Part shown: piece after piece, positions 22,106 through 33,220 of the stretch
How positions within the stretch are numbered: position 1 is the stretch's first letter
Layout of the letters: each line of letters opens with the position of its first letter
NCBI GenBank assembly: GCA_035772405.1
Contig: JAYKKM010000047.1
Coordinates: forward strand, 4,141,501-4,205,500
Reading direction: 5' to 3'
Length of the DNA: 64,000 nt
Origin: Chrysogorgia sp. JL179-B06
Taxonomy: Eukaryota; Cnidaria; Anthozoa; Scleralcyonacea; Chrysogorgiidae
Position numbers and translations under genes: made by a program
The notes under the pieces: model-generated
Told to the model about the DNA's origin: nothing
Seen by the model: the letters and a program-made list of their open reading frames with translations, nothing else
Databases searched by the model: none

Positions 22106-22800
22106 GGGCGCTTTTTCGATATATGAACAAACCGAAATTCAAATAATCGCTAACCCTAATCCTAACCCTAATTCTAACCCAAATCCTAACCCTAAAACTG
22201 ACTTGGGTTGATGTTATAATAATTTTACATTTCGGTTGCTCATATATCGAGATTGAGCAAAATATAAATCAAGTGTATATAAATCAAAATATATATCAAG
22301 TGTATCTCATCATTTTAAATTCATATTTTGGTCCAAATTATATGATTATATTATCTCATATATAATGAAGCAGTAAAAGGAGTTATATTTCCATAAGATG
22401 CAGTGTAGATTGTATTTATATATTTTCTCCTTACAAATTTGTAATTCAACAGTTCAACAGCTAGAACTTACATCTTCAAGAGCTGTGCAGTGAATTATTA
22501 ATTAGAAGTGTACTTCATGTCAGTATCTGTGTAGTGTACTAAAGATCGTCTAACCCATTCAAGATTTTTCGTACATCCCTAGCTTTGCAAGTTTGTGCCG
22601 GTGATGCTGCCAATGCTTCTTCATTCAACTAGGACATTTTCACTCAACTATATCAAATTGGTCAAAATGTCACATGTATGATAATATGGAAAATTAAAGC
22701 TATTTCTTTTCAAATATATTTATATATTTTAGGCAAATCATTGAGAATAATTTCTTTCTACCCCCAAATTTCGGTTTGTTCATATATCGAGAAAGCGCCC
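22106..22800. mobile_element. 695-bp TIR element with telomere-like tract
   Basis: The 34-bp ends are inverted: gggcgctttttcgatatatg at the left and its complement catatatcgagaaagcgccc at the right. Just inside the left end are degenerate ccctaa repeats (22145-22200), followed by another partial inverted copy of the terminal motif near 22230-22255. No ORF and no clear target duplication. Confidence 0.6.
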
Positions 22801-23721
22801 AATTGTGGGCGACCACTTTTCATTGTAGGGCGTCCAAGGACACCCCTTGACGCCCTACTGGCTTAAAGCCTGCCCTTACCAGCGCCCCTAACAGGAGCAT
22901 TAGTACAACTCCACTTTGGCGTTTGTTTGAAGACACCAAGAAATCCCAAAGACAATTCGCACAAAATGGTTTGGCATCACCTTCAAAACTAAACAATATA
23001 TGTACATTATTAATATTATACCCTCACATATAATCGTCCAATCAATTGTCGCTATGAAATTCCAATATTTTACAACGTAGGTCAGCAACATACGTGCGAA
23101 GAAACATCTTTGTGTTAAGATATTATTTGTTTGATATAATAAAACACTTATTCGATTCATCTTCGCCCAATATTACAAAATATTTGTCTCGATTTGCAAT
23201 ATTAGGCTTGACCTTCGGTCTTTTGCCCAATATTAAATTCTCAACTTAAATATTTTGTAATATTGGGCTCAGAGGAATACAATATATATAAGTAATAATG
23301 TAGATCATCAGATGCAGTTGTTAAAGGAACACAAGGATTGACTTGTTGATTAACGACGTTCTCCACAGTCAGCATAGAACAAAGTAATATTTCTATTTGT
23401 GACAGAAGAGAGACGGAGAATACAAAGAAAGCCAGCTTATTTTTTATCCTCAGAGTTGGAAATGGGTTCCACTTTAACTAATTCCTCAACAGATGTACCA
23501 GAGTCCAAACTTTCGATTGAAACAGACATATTGTGCTTTGCATAGATGGAATGAAATGACAGATGATTATAATAAAAATTGGAATTTAAAAAAGCTCAAT
23601 GGACACCATAATCCCCAGACATTCAACAAGAGAATTATATCCTACAATTGCTAAAGACACAAAGCTATATATATAAACAATTTCCAGATGCGTCAGATCT
23701 AAAATATTAAGTTAATTTATT
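22801..23721. other. No firm gene; small hairpin
   Basis: Hairpin at 23165-23268: gcccaatattacaaaatattt pairs with its complement near the right end, a small MITE-like structure. A 27-codon frame near 23468-23548 (ATGGGTTCC … TAG) looks mildly coding but has no recognisable partner. Confidence 0.4.
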
Positions 23722-23985
23722 TATGGTCTATTTAATTAATATATACATGGTCTATTTAATTTATATACATGGTCTATTTAATTGATACATGGTCTATTTA
23801 GTTTTTATATATGGTCTATTTAGTTTTTATATGGTCTATTTAATTTGTATTTGGTCTATTTAATTTTTATATTATCTATTTAATTTATATTTGGTCTATT
23901 TAGTTTTTATATTATCTATTTAGTTTTTATATGGTCTATTTAGTTTTTATATGGTCTAAATAGTTTTTATATGGTCTATTAATTT
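23722..23985. repeat. Minisatellite, unit about 19-20 bp
   Basis: About 14 copies of atggtctatttaatttttat with substitutions and small gaps. Confidence 0.9.
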
Positions 23986-24083
23986 TATGGGGGCCTGGCA
24001 CGGGTTTTCCATATGCAACATGGCTGTTTGGATACAAATTTAGTTTACTATTAATTAGTGTTTACCGATTCTACAACGCTCGT

Positions 24084-25055
24084 GTGTATGCACAGGAAAT
24101 GCCTCTTTATCGAAGACAGAACCAACGACTTGTAGATGTTGAATGGACATCTTTTCTCCAAGCAGTTCGTTCTGTCCTGGCAGAAGTTGCCTGTTGCAAT
24201 GAAATTAACGTTGACCGTACTGGATCATCTAGAGAGTTTATTACAACGAATGGAAGAGATATATGTACTTCATTTACACTTATGGTTAACAATAGCGAAA
24301 GCACCAACGAAGGCTGGAATAAACTCAGTAATTTTGTAGCCGATACATCACACATGTAAAACTTCTGTTGTTGCATGGGTGAAGTTGAACGTTTGCAACA
24401 AAGTCAGGGTGAAATTGTTTATAGATGTCCAGTTCAATCAAGTAGGTCGGTAGGTAGACCACGATTTGACACTTAGAAGAGCCAGTTGGAGTTTCTACGC
24501 AGTAAGCACTTTACATGGGAAAGTATTGCAAAACTGCTTCACATTTCAACATGCACGTACCTTGAGGAGACGTAAAAGTGAACTTGGTGTAGAAGACGAA
24601 GAGTTTACTCACATCCCTGATCAGATGACCAACTCTGTGAAGTGATGAAAGAAGTAAAGAGAAGTACGCCAAACATTGGCCAGAGCAGAATGATGGGGGC
24701 ACCAAGAAGCAGAGGTTATACGTGTACATAGATGGAGGGTATACCGAACATGTTGCGGAAGATTGACCCAGTAGGCACAGCTCTACGATGGAACCTAACC
24801 ATATACAGAAGGAAGTACTATATGCCACACCCCAATGCACTGTGGCACATAGATGGTAACCATAAACTAATACGTTGGAGATTAGTAATCCATGCATGCA
24901 TCGATGCATGGATACAGCAGATTAGCTGTTTATCTTGGCTGTGCCAATAACAACCAAGCATTCACTGTTCTGTCTCTTTTCCAGCACGGATAATGGCCTT
25001 CCCTCAAGGGTTAGGTATATCAATAGGGAAGTACAATGATCACCAAAGACAGATA
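24084..25055 (+). pseudogene. Integrase-core-like gene, degraded
   Basis: The pieces in order are a degenerate N-terminus (24084-24360), VGRP-F … SQLEFLRSKHFTWESIAKLL (HTH, about 24440-24540), EVMKEVKRSTPNIGQSRMMGA and SRGYT (24640-24725), MLRKIDPVGTALRWNLTIYR (24748-24805), PNALWHIDGNHKLIRWRLVIHACIDA (24830-24910, first catalytic Asp in HIDG), CANNNQAFTVLSLFQHG-like sequence and GLPSRV-like end (24930-25030). This is the DDE integrase-core protein family that is abundant in cnidarian and fish genomes. It has several stops and frameshifts and lacks the second half of the catalytic domain. Confidence 0.75.
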
Positions 25056-25613
25056 AAACAGCATGAAGATCCTAACCCTAACTCCCCGCCGAATGGGTTT
25101 TCTAACCCTAACCCCCGGCCGGCAAAATTTTCCCCATCCCTAGCCAGCCATCGACTCCCCTACTTGGGTTGCTATGCTTAGTATCTCTCACTAGTTTATA
25201 AGTTTGTGGGATAGTATTTGACTAATATACGCATGCGCGACTCTCACGATCGCCCACTAAATTAACCATTATCGTGTTGAATCGGAAAAGTGCATGTTTA
25301 TTAATCGTAGATTTTGAACGTTATCTCGGCCAATATTTAACCGATTTCAATTCTGAAAACAGATTTGGAATTACCGAGTCCAAATACATAATATACGTGT
25401 CTATTATTTTACGCGAACGTGAATACCCTTCGTAAAAACCTGTTTATGTACTTAGAAATTAGCAATACGCGCGAAGGCCGCTTCGTGGTAGAATTCTGAA
25501 CGTTTATATCTCGCGGTCAATATTTACTCGATTTCAATTCTGAAATCAGATTTGGAATTACCCACTCCAAGTATGTATACTTTTGGCATTCATAATTAAC
25601 TTAGCATTCATTA
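25056..25613. repeat. ccctaa-like bits and a 180-bp duplicated block
   Basis: Short ctaaccctaac runs at 25072-25112. The block ttgaacgttatctcg…caatattta…gatttggaattac occurs at 25314-25400 and again at 25496-25580. No gene. Confidence 0.6.
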
Positions 25614-25966
25614 TAGTCTCATTGAGATCGCAGACCAACTCGTTTCGAAATCGCTCGTCGTCTACTGTGATCAGCGTGTGCAGTTGTAAGCATAGTGAGC
25701 GTAACCACGATCAACACAGTTGTCAGCCGGCCACATTGCTGATTAAGTCAGTTACTTTCATAATCTACCAACAGAGTCAGAGAACAAATCGACCAAAAGC
25801 AAAGCTGTCGAAAAGAAAGAACTCGGTTATTGACCCGCAACATGCCTCACGGTTCGCAAAAGCCTGACAGGAAATATTATTGCGCAATTTTGCAGATTTG
25901 TGGAACCCCAAAAATAATACTAATGAAGCCGAATTTAAGACTCGTGCTACCACAGGTAGCCTAAGT
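25614..25966. mobile_element. Fragment related to the right half of the 527-2921 element
   Basis: Shares gtttcgaaatcgctcgtc, the gtaag/cagccggccacatt region and the end ctaccacaggtagcctaagt with 2490-2921. It is therefore a second, diverged copy of that element's right part. Confidence 0.55.
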
Positions 25967-27325
25967 AATAGAAATATGTAAATATAAAAATATGTAAATA
26001 TAAGCTTACCTTAGCTTAGAGCGATAAATGGCTTGTTTCTTTGCTCTTCCTTCGTGTTGAGGTAACAATGTCTTTCCAATCTTCGGAAAATGTTCTCCCG
26101 CAGTCAGCACTCGAACAGTACCGATTTTGGCAGACACATCGCGTTGTAAATTTTCCGCTATAGAACTTTCAGTTGTTAGCGAAGCCAGAAGTGCCTGATA
26201 CAGGATTAGCCGAATTGCGGTTAGGCACACATTCGGCAAAACCACCATTTGGAGCAATCAGCGTAGCTATATCGCCATAAATCCTGCAAAAATTTAAACC
26301 AATCAGGGCTCGCCATTTGCCTTGTTTTGACCAGTCAGAATGGCTGAATCGCCGTAAATCCTGCAAAATTTTGAATGAATCGCGGCAAACCCATCCAGCC
26401 TGCATCACCAGGTGCTCGCGGGTTGGATTCCAGGCGGGGAAGACAGAACAAGCTTGACCCCCTGATTATCGTGTTCAAAACAAAGCAAGTGAGCCAGCTT
26501 GTGATCAAAATTATAGTATTAATGCGTCAAATAAATGTGTAACAGATAAACTTTAATAAAAATAAACTTACAAGTTCCGATTATACTCGTCACTTTGAAA
26601 GCTGATTTGTTTTAAACTCCTCACCACTGGCTTATCATTAATAAAAATTACCTTCGATATGATATCATCGGCTTTTGTGAGTCTCCACTTTGTGTTGCAG
26701 TGTTTTGTACTTTTGTTTAGACTGCCGGTGGTTCAATATGATCACATGAAGGATATGATCTGCCGACACCAAATTGGTGTTCATCATGCGTACGTCATCA
26801 CAATGGATATGCCTCAACTTGAGGCCAAAATGAGCTAACAGAGGACAAAACCTTAAACGTGAAGCGTCCATGTCATAATTCAAGTCTAATTGGAGTGCAA
26901 AATGTAAACATTAATATTGGCGGACATCACCCTGAGGCCGCCCTGACATCCATGCATAGATGGCATCTACTACTTTTCACTTCATCCGGAATCGTACCAC
27001 ACATTCATTTTAGCCGTCATCTTTAAAGGGGCTATGTCACGATCTGCCTGGTTACTCAGCTAAACGTACTTTTTTATTTTTGATTCGGAATCCAAAATCA
27101 AAGCGAAGCGAAAGCTAAACGATTTATTCGATTAGTATCTGTTATTTTCATCTTGGTAGGTTATTTTTGGACGTTATATACTAGTGCTGGTTGAGTAACC
27201 AGGCAAATAGCCGCAAGCCAAAAATACCGACAACAAACAGCCGGGATATTTCTAATATTTCTTTGATTTTTCCTTGGCATTCGTGGCTATAGTTTTGGAC
27301 TGGATCGGTAATCCAACGTTGGACC
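25967..27325. other. No firm gene; upstream region of the dehydrogenase
   Basis: A diverged direct repeat lies at about 26255-26380 (ccaatcag…cgccataaatcctgcaaaa). The small minus-strand ORFs at 26006-26257 and 26169-26408 cross it and have no recognisable domain. The last 250 bp should hold the promoter of the acyl-CoA dehydrogenase gene; no TATA box is obvious. Confidence 0.4.
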
Positions 27326-27659
27326 ATGCACAGATTAACCAAGGGTCTCGGAAATCTACGCTTTTTATATATTCTTGGCCGACAAACTCTAATACCAAGC
27401 AGACTTTTGTCTTCCGACAATCTTGCCAGGGAGTCAATATTTACTGATGAGCACGTCGAGCTTCGTCGCTCTCTCAGCAAAATAATCGAGAAGGATATCA
27501 ACCCTTACGTCGATGAGTGGGAAGCTGCTTATCGTTTCCCTGCACACGATGTGTTCAAGAAGCTTGGAAATGCTGGCTTTCTTGGAGTGACGAAACCTGT
27601 CGAATACGGTGGAATGGGACTGGACTTCACGTTTAGTGTCGCGGTGGCGGAAGAACTAG
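27326..27659 (+). CDS. Acyl-CoA dehydrogenase exon 1
   Basis: Encodes the presequence and the N-terminal helical domain ([19 protein letters not shown] … GYGG-type YGGMGLDF). The start is the first ATG of the frame. It ends at CTAG|GTATTG with G of the donor at 27660. Confidence 0.92.
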
Positions 27660-29604
27660 GTATTGTTATGCTAATTGCTTTATTGGCTTTGCGAGTATAT
27701 GCTAAAACCAAGTAGTTTAAACCGCCTTTATGAATTACATCTACGTACTGATTGGGGCAAATACCCCAATCCATATTTTGATACTGTATGTGCATAAATA
27801 CACCCCCTATTTGGCTATATTGAGGGGTTGATTCTTATCTATGACAGTACTTGGATAGATTTATGCTGTTTTTTAGCTCCCTTGCTGGGCCATTATTGCT
27901 GAGGAGTGGACTCGGCCGTGACAGCGAAAAGGATATATCAATTTCTCACCTTCAGTATGGCCTTCAGTATGGCCTTCAGTATGGCCTTCAGTATGGCCTT
28001 CAGTATGGCCTTCAGTATGGCCTTCAGTATGGCCTTCAGTATGGCCTTCAGTATGGCCTTCAGTATGGCCTTCAGTATGGCCTTCAGTATGGCCTTCAGT
28101 ATGGCCTCCGGAAGGCCTTGAAGTTGCATTTTTCGCAACTGGTCCCGGTTTGGTCTTAAAATGTATGTATTCCAACACTCGAAATTTTCCTTCACCATAA
28201 ATCCTTTCAACATGTAGTTTGATCGAGTGAAATGCCAAATATTACCTATAATATACCCAGAATCTTATCCCGGCATTACCACCACCATATATACAGAACT
28301 CGTGACTAGGCTCTCGGCAACGGCTTCCGTTGCTCAGTGGTCAGAGCACTGCACTAGCATCGCAGGGTCGCGGGTTCAATTCCCAGCCGGAAGGCCTTAA
28401 AGTTGCATTTTTCGCAACTGGTCCCGGTTTGGTCTTAAAATGTATATATTCCAACACTCGAAATTTTCCTTCACCATAAATCCTTTCAACATGTAGTTTG
28501 ATCGAGTGAAATGCCAAATATTACCTATAATATACCCAGAATCTTATCCCGGCATTACCACCACCATATATACAGAACTCGTGACTAGGCTCTCGGCAAC
28601 GGCTTCCGTTGCTCAGTGGTCAGAGCACTGCACTAGCATCGCAGGGTCGCGGGTTCAATTCCCAGCTGGAAGGCCTTAAAGTTGCATTTTTCGCAACTGG
28701 TCCCGGTTTGGTCTTAAAATGTATATATTCCAACACTCGAAATTTTCCTTCACCATAAATCCTTTCAACATGTAGTTTGATCGAGTGAAATGCCAAATAT
28801 TACCTACAGTATAATATACCCAGAATCTTATCCCGGCATTACCACCACCATATATACAGAACTTGTGACTAGGCTCTCGGCAACGGCTTCTGTAGCTCAG
28901 TGGTCAGAGCACTGCACTAGCATCGCAGGGTTGCGGGTTCAATTCCCAGCCGGAAGGCCTTAAAGTTGCATTTTTCGCAACTGGTCCCGGTTTGGTCTTA
29001 AAATGTATATATTCCAACACTCAAAATTTTCCTTCACCATAAATCCTTTCAACATGTAGTTTGATCGAGTGAAATGCCAAATATTACCTATAATATACCC
29101 AGAATCTTATCCCGGCATTACCACCACCATATATACAGAACTCGTGACTAGGCTCTCGGCAACGGCTTCCGTAGCTCAGTGGTCAGAGCACTGCACTAGC
29201 ACTGCAGGGTCGCGAGTTCAATTCCCATCCGGAAGGCCTTAAAGTTGCATTTTTCGCAACTGGTCCCGATTTGGTCTTAAAATGTATATATTCCAACACT
29301 CGAAATTTTCCTTCACCATAAATCCTTTCAACATGTCGTTTGATCGAGTGAAATGCCCAATATTACCTATAATATACCCAGAATCTTATCCCGGCATTAC
29401 CACCACCATATATACAGAACTCGTGACTAGGCTCTCGGCAACGGCTTCCGTAGCTCAGTGGTCAGAGCACTGCACTAGCATCGCAGGGTCGCGGGTTCTA
29501 TTCCCAGCCGGAAGGCCTTGAAGTTGCATTTTTCACAACTGGTCCCGGTTTGGTCTTAAAATGTATGTATTCCAACACTCGAAATTTCCTTCACCATAAA
29601 TCCT

Positions 29605-29646
<42 letters not shown>

Positions 29647-32600
29647 TTAACGATACGATCTCATCTCGTAATGACGGATTATAGCAACCGAGCGATTTCC
29701 GACACGTTTTTGTTATGCGCAAAGAAGATGCGCACAAGGCAGACTTCGACCTTTGCCCTATGGTCATTTGGTCAATGAAAATCATGCGCGTTTTAAGTAA
29801 CCCTCGACGTAACCCATGGTTTAAGCCGTTTAACACATGTAAAATTTATGAATTTCAATTGCCAATAGATATTTTCGATTTTTCGCAGCCTCATGAAATT
29901 TCTCCTCTGAATAGAGATTTTTACTAGCTTTTTATGCGGGATCGAATGATGTTGTACTCGCCTCACAATATAGCTGATAACCAAGAGACGCTTTGAGAAT
30001 TGAGACTGCATTTAAGATAAAGTAAAAAATGGACGAAAACTTGATTATTGATCTTAGAAACCTTTTGAAGGTCTTTAGAATTAGTATTCAAGTAGCGCGC
30101 CATAAATTGTACTCGGATTCAAACAACAGTACAACACAATGATTTTATAAAAGTAAACCACTAAACCCGTATTTTGTGTTGGGTTTACACTTTACACTTT
30201 ACAGGTTCATTTAATTTTAACTCTCAACAGAAATGCCAAATTCATTTATTTGACAACTTCAAAAAAACTTAGTTTTTTGCGAGGCTAGAAATTTTGATTT
30301 TTTCAAATTTTTTCTGGGGTACTTTGTTTTCTACTCTCTAGCCTCCTCGCGGCTCTACCCCTAGAGTCTAACTGTCTTAGACCTCACCTTGGTTTGGTGA
30401 CGCTTTGTGTTACCTCACCTGCTCACCCCCCTAAAATTTATGGCACCACCCCAGTAAAAAATATGAAAATCCGTCTATGCCTGTACCTATCATGTGTTTC
30501 ATTAAATATGCGTTAACGAACTTAACGCGCGCGGGGAGTGTATCGTTTGCGGTTATCGTTACCACCTGAGATGGGAAGGATGGCACAGACTTTCATGTCT
30601 GAAACCAAATGGTTGGAGCTGTTGAAATGGCGGGCTACAGGTTTGTCAACATTATTCCTCACGGAACGAAGATGTTCAGCAAACCTGTCTGAAAGGCGTC
30701 GCCCAGTTTCACCGATGTAGATTTTAGGGCATTTATCGCAAGAAATGCAATAAATGATGTTGGTGGACGTGCATGAAAAAATATGACGGATTGTGTGGTC
30801 GAATTTGGGGGCAGTAATATAACTGTAGTGGCATTGAGAAAAGGGCATGTGTTGCAGCGGGAACGGCCGCAAGAAAATGTTCCCGCTGGTGCCGAGGTAT
30901 TTTGTTTAAGGGCACTATGTACTAAGGAGTCACAAATGTTTTTATTACGGCGAAAAGATACCAAAGGGTTATCGGTGAAAATTGCTGACGTCTCAGGATC
31001 ATTTTGTAAAATGTGAAAATTCTGATTGATAATATTTTTAACTTTAAAATTGAAAGGATGAAATGTTAGAACTAAAGGAATTTTATTGTTTGAAACTTGT
31101 TCCAAAGGTGGTTCAAGGGTGTCTAAACGGGGGACGAGAAAAGCTTTCTGAACGGCGAGGTCTAGAAGGTTGGTAGGGTAACTTTGAACAAAAAAAGATC
31201 TCATTTCCATTGATTTGGCTTGAAAATCTTGGTCGTCGCTACATAAGCGGCGAAGACGCAAGAATTGAAAGTAAGCTTAGTGTGGTTGGAAAATAAAATA
31301 ATAAAATAAATTTATTATTATAACACGACGCTGTTCCTAAACAGTCATCGATAAATCTGCCGAAGAAATCAGGCAAGGGACCCGTGTATTGTTCAAAGAT
31401 TTGTTTTTCAACATAACCATCAAATAAGTTAGCATAGCTTGGACCCATTTTGGTGGCCATCACAACACCACTTATTTGTTGATAATGTTCACCATCAAAC
31501 GAAAAATTGTAAGGTAAGCACTAGTTCTGCTAAACGAAGTAACGTGGATGTGGAGGGTTCTAACTGAGTGCGCTGATCAAAGAAAAACTTCAGAGCTTCA
31601 AGGCCATCCCAATGGGGAATGACGGTGTATAAGGACTTGACGTCCATGGTGAAAATAAATTTATCGGAACTACTGAAACGTAACTGGTCGAAAATTTGCA
31701 AGGCATGTTTAGTATCTTTGATATAAGAAGGCAACTTCTTAACCAAGGGATACATGCATAACGTTGTCTAGAAAACTGGAAATGAGCTCGGTGGGGCAAC
31801 TACAAGCGGAAACAATCGGCCTGCCAGGATTGTTAGGTTTATGAATTTTAGGTAGGAAATATATGTCAGGCGTTCTGAGGGTTGTTAATATAAGGTTAGA
31901 CGCAGAGGCAGGCAATTCGCTGGCTTGGATGAAATTCTTGATGGTAGTTTTGACGGATTTTTGGTGAGATTGAGTGGGATCGGAATTCAACTTAGTATAA
32001 AAGATGGTGTCACTGAGTTGGCGAAGAGTCTCTTGTCGATACAAGTCCGCTCTCCAGACAACAACAGCGCCACCTTTGTCCGCAGGTTTTATGACAATTC
32101 GTCATCTCGACATCGCAATGACTTTAAAGCTAGAAACTCTTCTTTGTTAAGGTTATGAACTTGTTTTCTGCGCGGAGGGTGCAATTTATCAATGTCATGG
32201 CGGCATTGTCTTACGAAAAGATCAAGGGAGGAAAAATCGCCTTCGGGTGGAGACCAAGACGATTTCTATGGGTTGAGTTCTTCAAAAATATCCTTATTGT
32301 TATTAAAAGTGGGCTTATCATGAACAAAGCTTTGAGGCGCATGCGGCGGAAGAAAGATTCGATATCTATCTATCTATATCTTGTGCAACCAAGCGTGAAG
32401 AAATGCTTGACATGCAAGATATCCTCGACGTGGAACACAGCGCCATATTATTTACTCACGATGATGAAGATCTGTATATAATTCTCCTTAGTGGTAATCT
32501 TCTGTGCCTTAAAGAACATGACAATTTATACTTTGACCAATTTCTTATTACCACTAGTACAGTATAGGGATACTTAAGCTTATCCAAGCTGCTGCAGTAC

Positions 32601-32930
32601 TAAGGTTACAAGAGACTGTTAGTTTCTAACCCTTCTTTTTATGTTTATATTTTATGATTGATTTAATTTATCAAAAATTGTATACATGTATTAATTTAAG
32701 CTATAGTAATTTAAATTTTTAACGTTCTTAATTTTTTTTTAACTTTTAATTGTTTAATCCTTTTTCTAGTTTTTAATTGATGGTTTGATAATTTAGCATA
32801 GTAAATTATTAGTAGTTCATATTTTTATTCCTGACCCGAGGATAATACGGGAATCTTCAGTATTGGAGGAATTAAAGCTATTCTATCGGGATAATACGGG
32901 AATCTTCAGTATTGGAGGAATTAAAGCTAT

Positions 32931-32983
<53 letters not shown>

Positions 32984-33177
32984 ATATCTATCTATCTTTA
33001 TCTATCTATCTATATCTTTATCTATCTATCTATCTATATCTATCTACACTGTATATATATCTACTATCTATATCTATCTATATCTATCTATATCTATCTA
33101 TATCTATCTATATCTCTACATCTCTATATCTCTACATCTCTCTCTCTCTCCCTCCCTCCCTCCCTCCCTCCCTCCCT

Positions 33178-33220
<43 letters not shown>

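Noticed and set aside
22145..22200. True telomere or chromosome end
   Set aside because: The ccctaa runs are short, degenerate and enclosed by inverted ends of a mobile element, with unique sequence on both sides.
26006..26408. Two minus-strand ORFs of about 80 aa
   Set aside because: They overlap a diverged direct repeat and have no recognisable domain or splice context.
27851..28238. ORFs with QYGL, SMAF, GHTE or ILKA repeats
   Set aside because: All are frames of the 12-bp minisatellite, which stays open because 12 is a multiple of 3.
28322..29517. Five functional tRNA-Ala genes
   Set aside because: The modules sit in a repeated unit that also occurs as a dispersed copy, with an acceptor mismatch and a poor anticodon stem in most copies; SINE-type heads are more likely.
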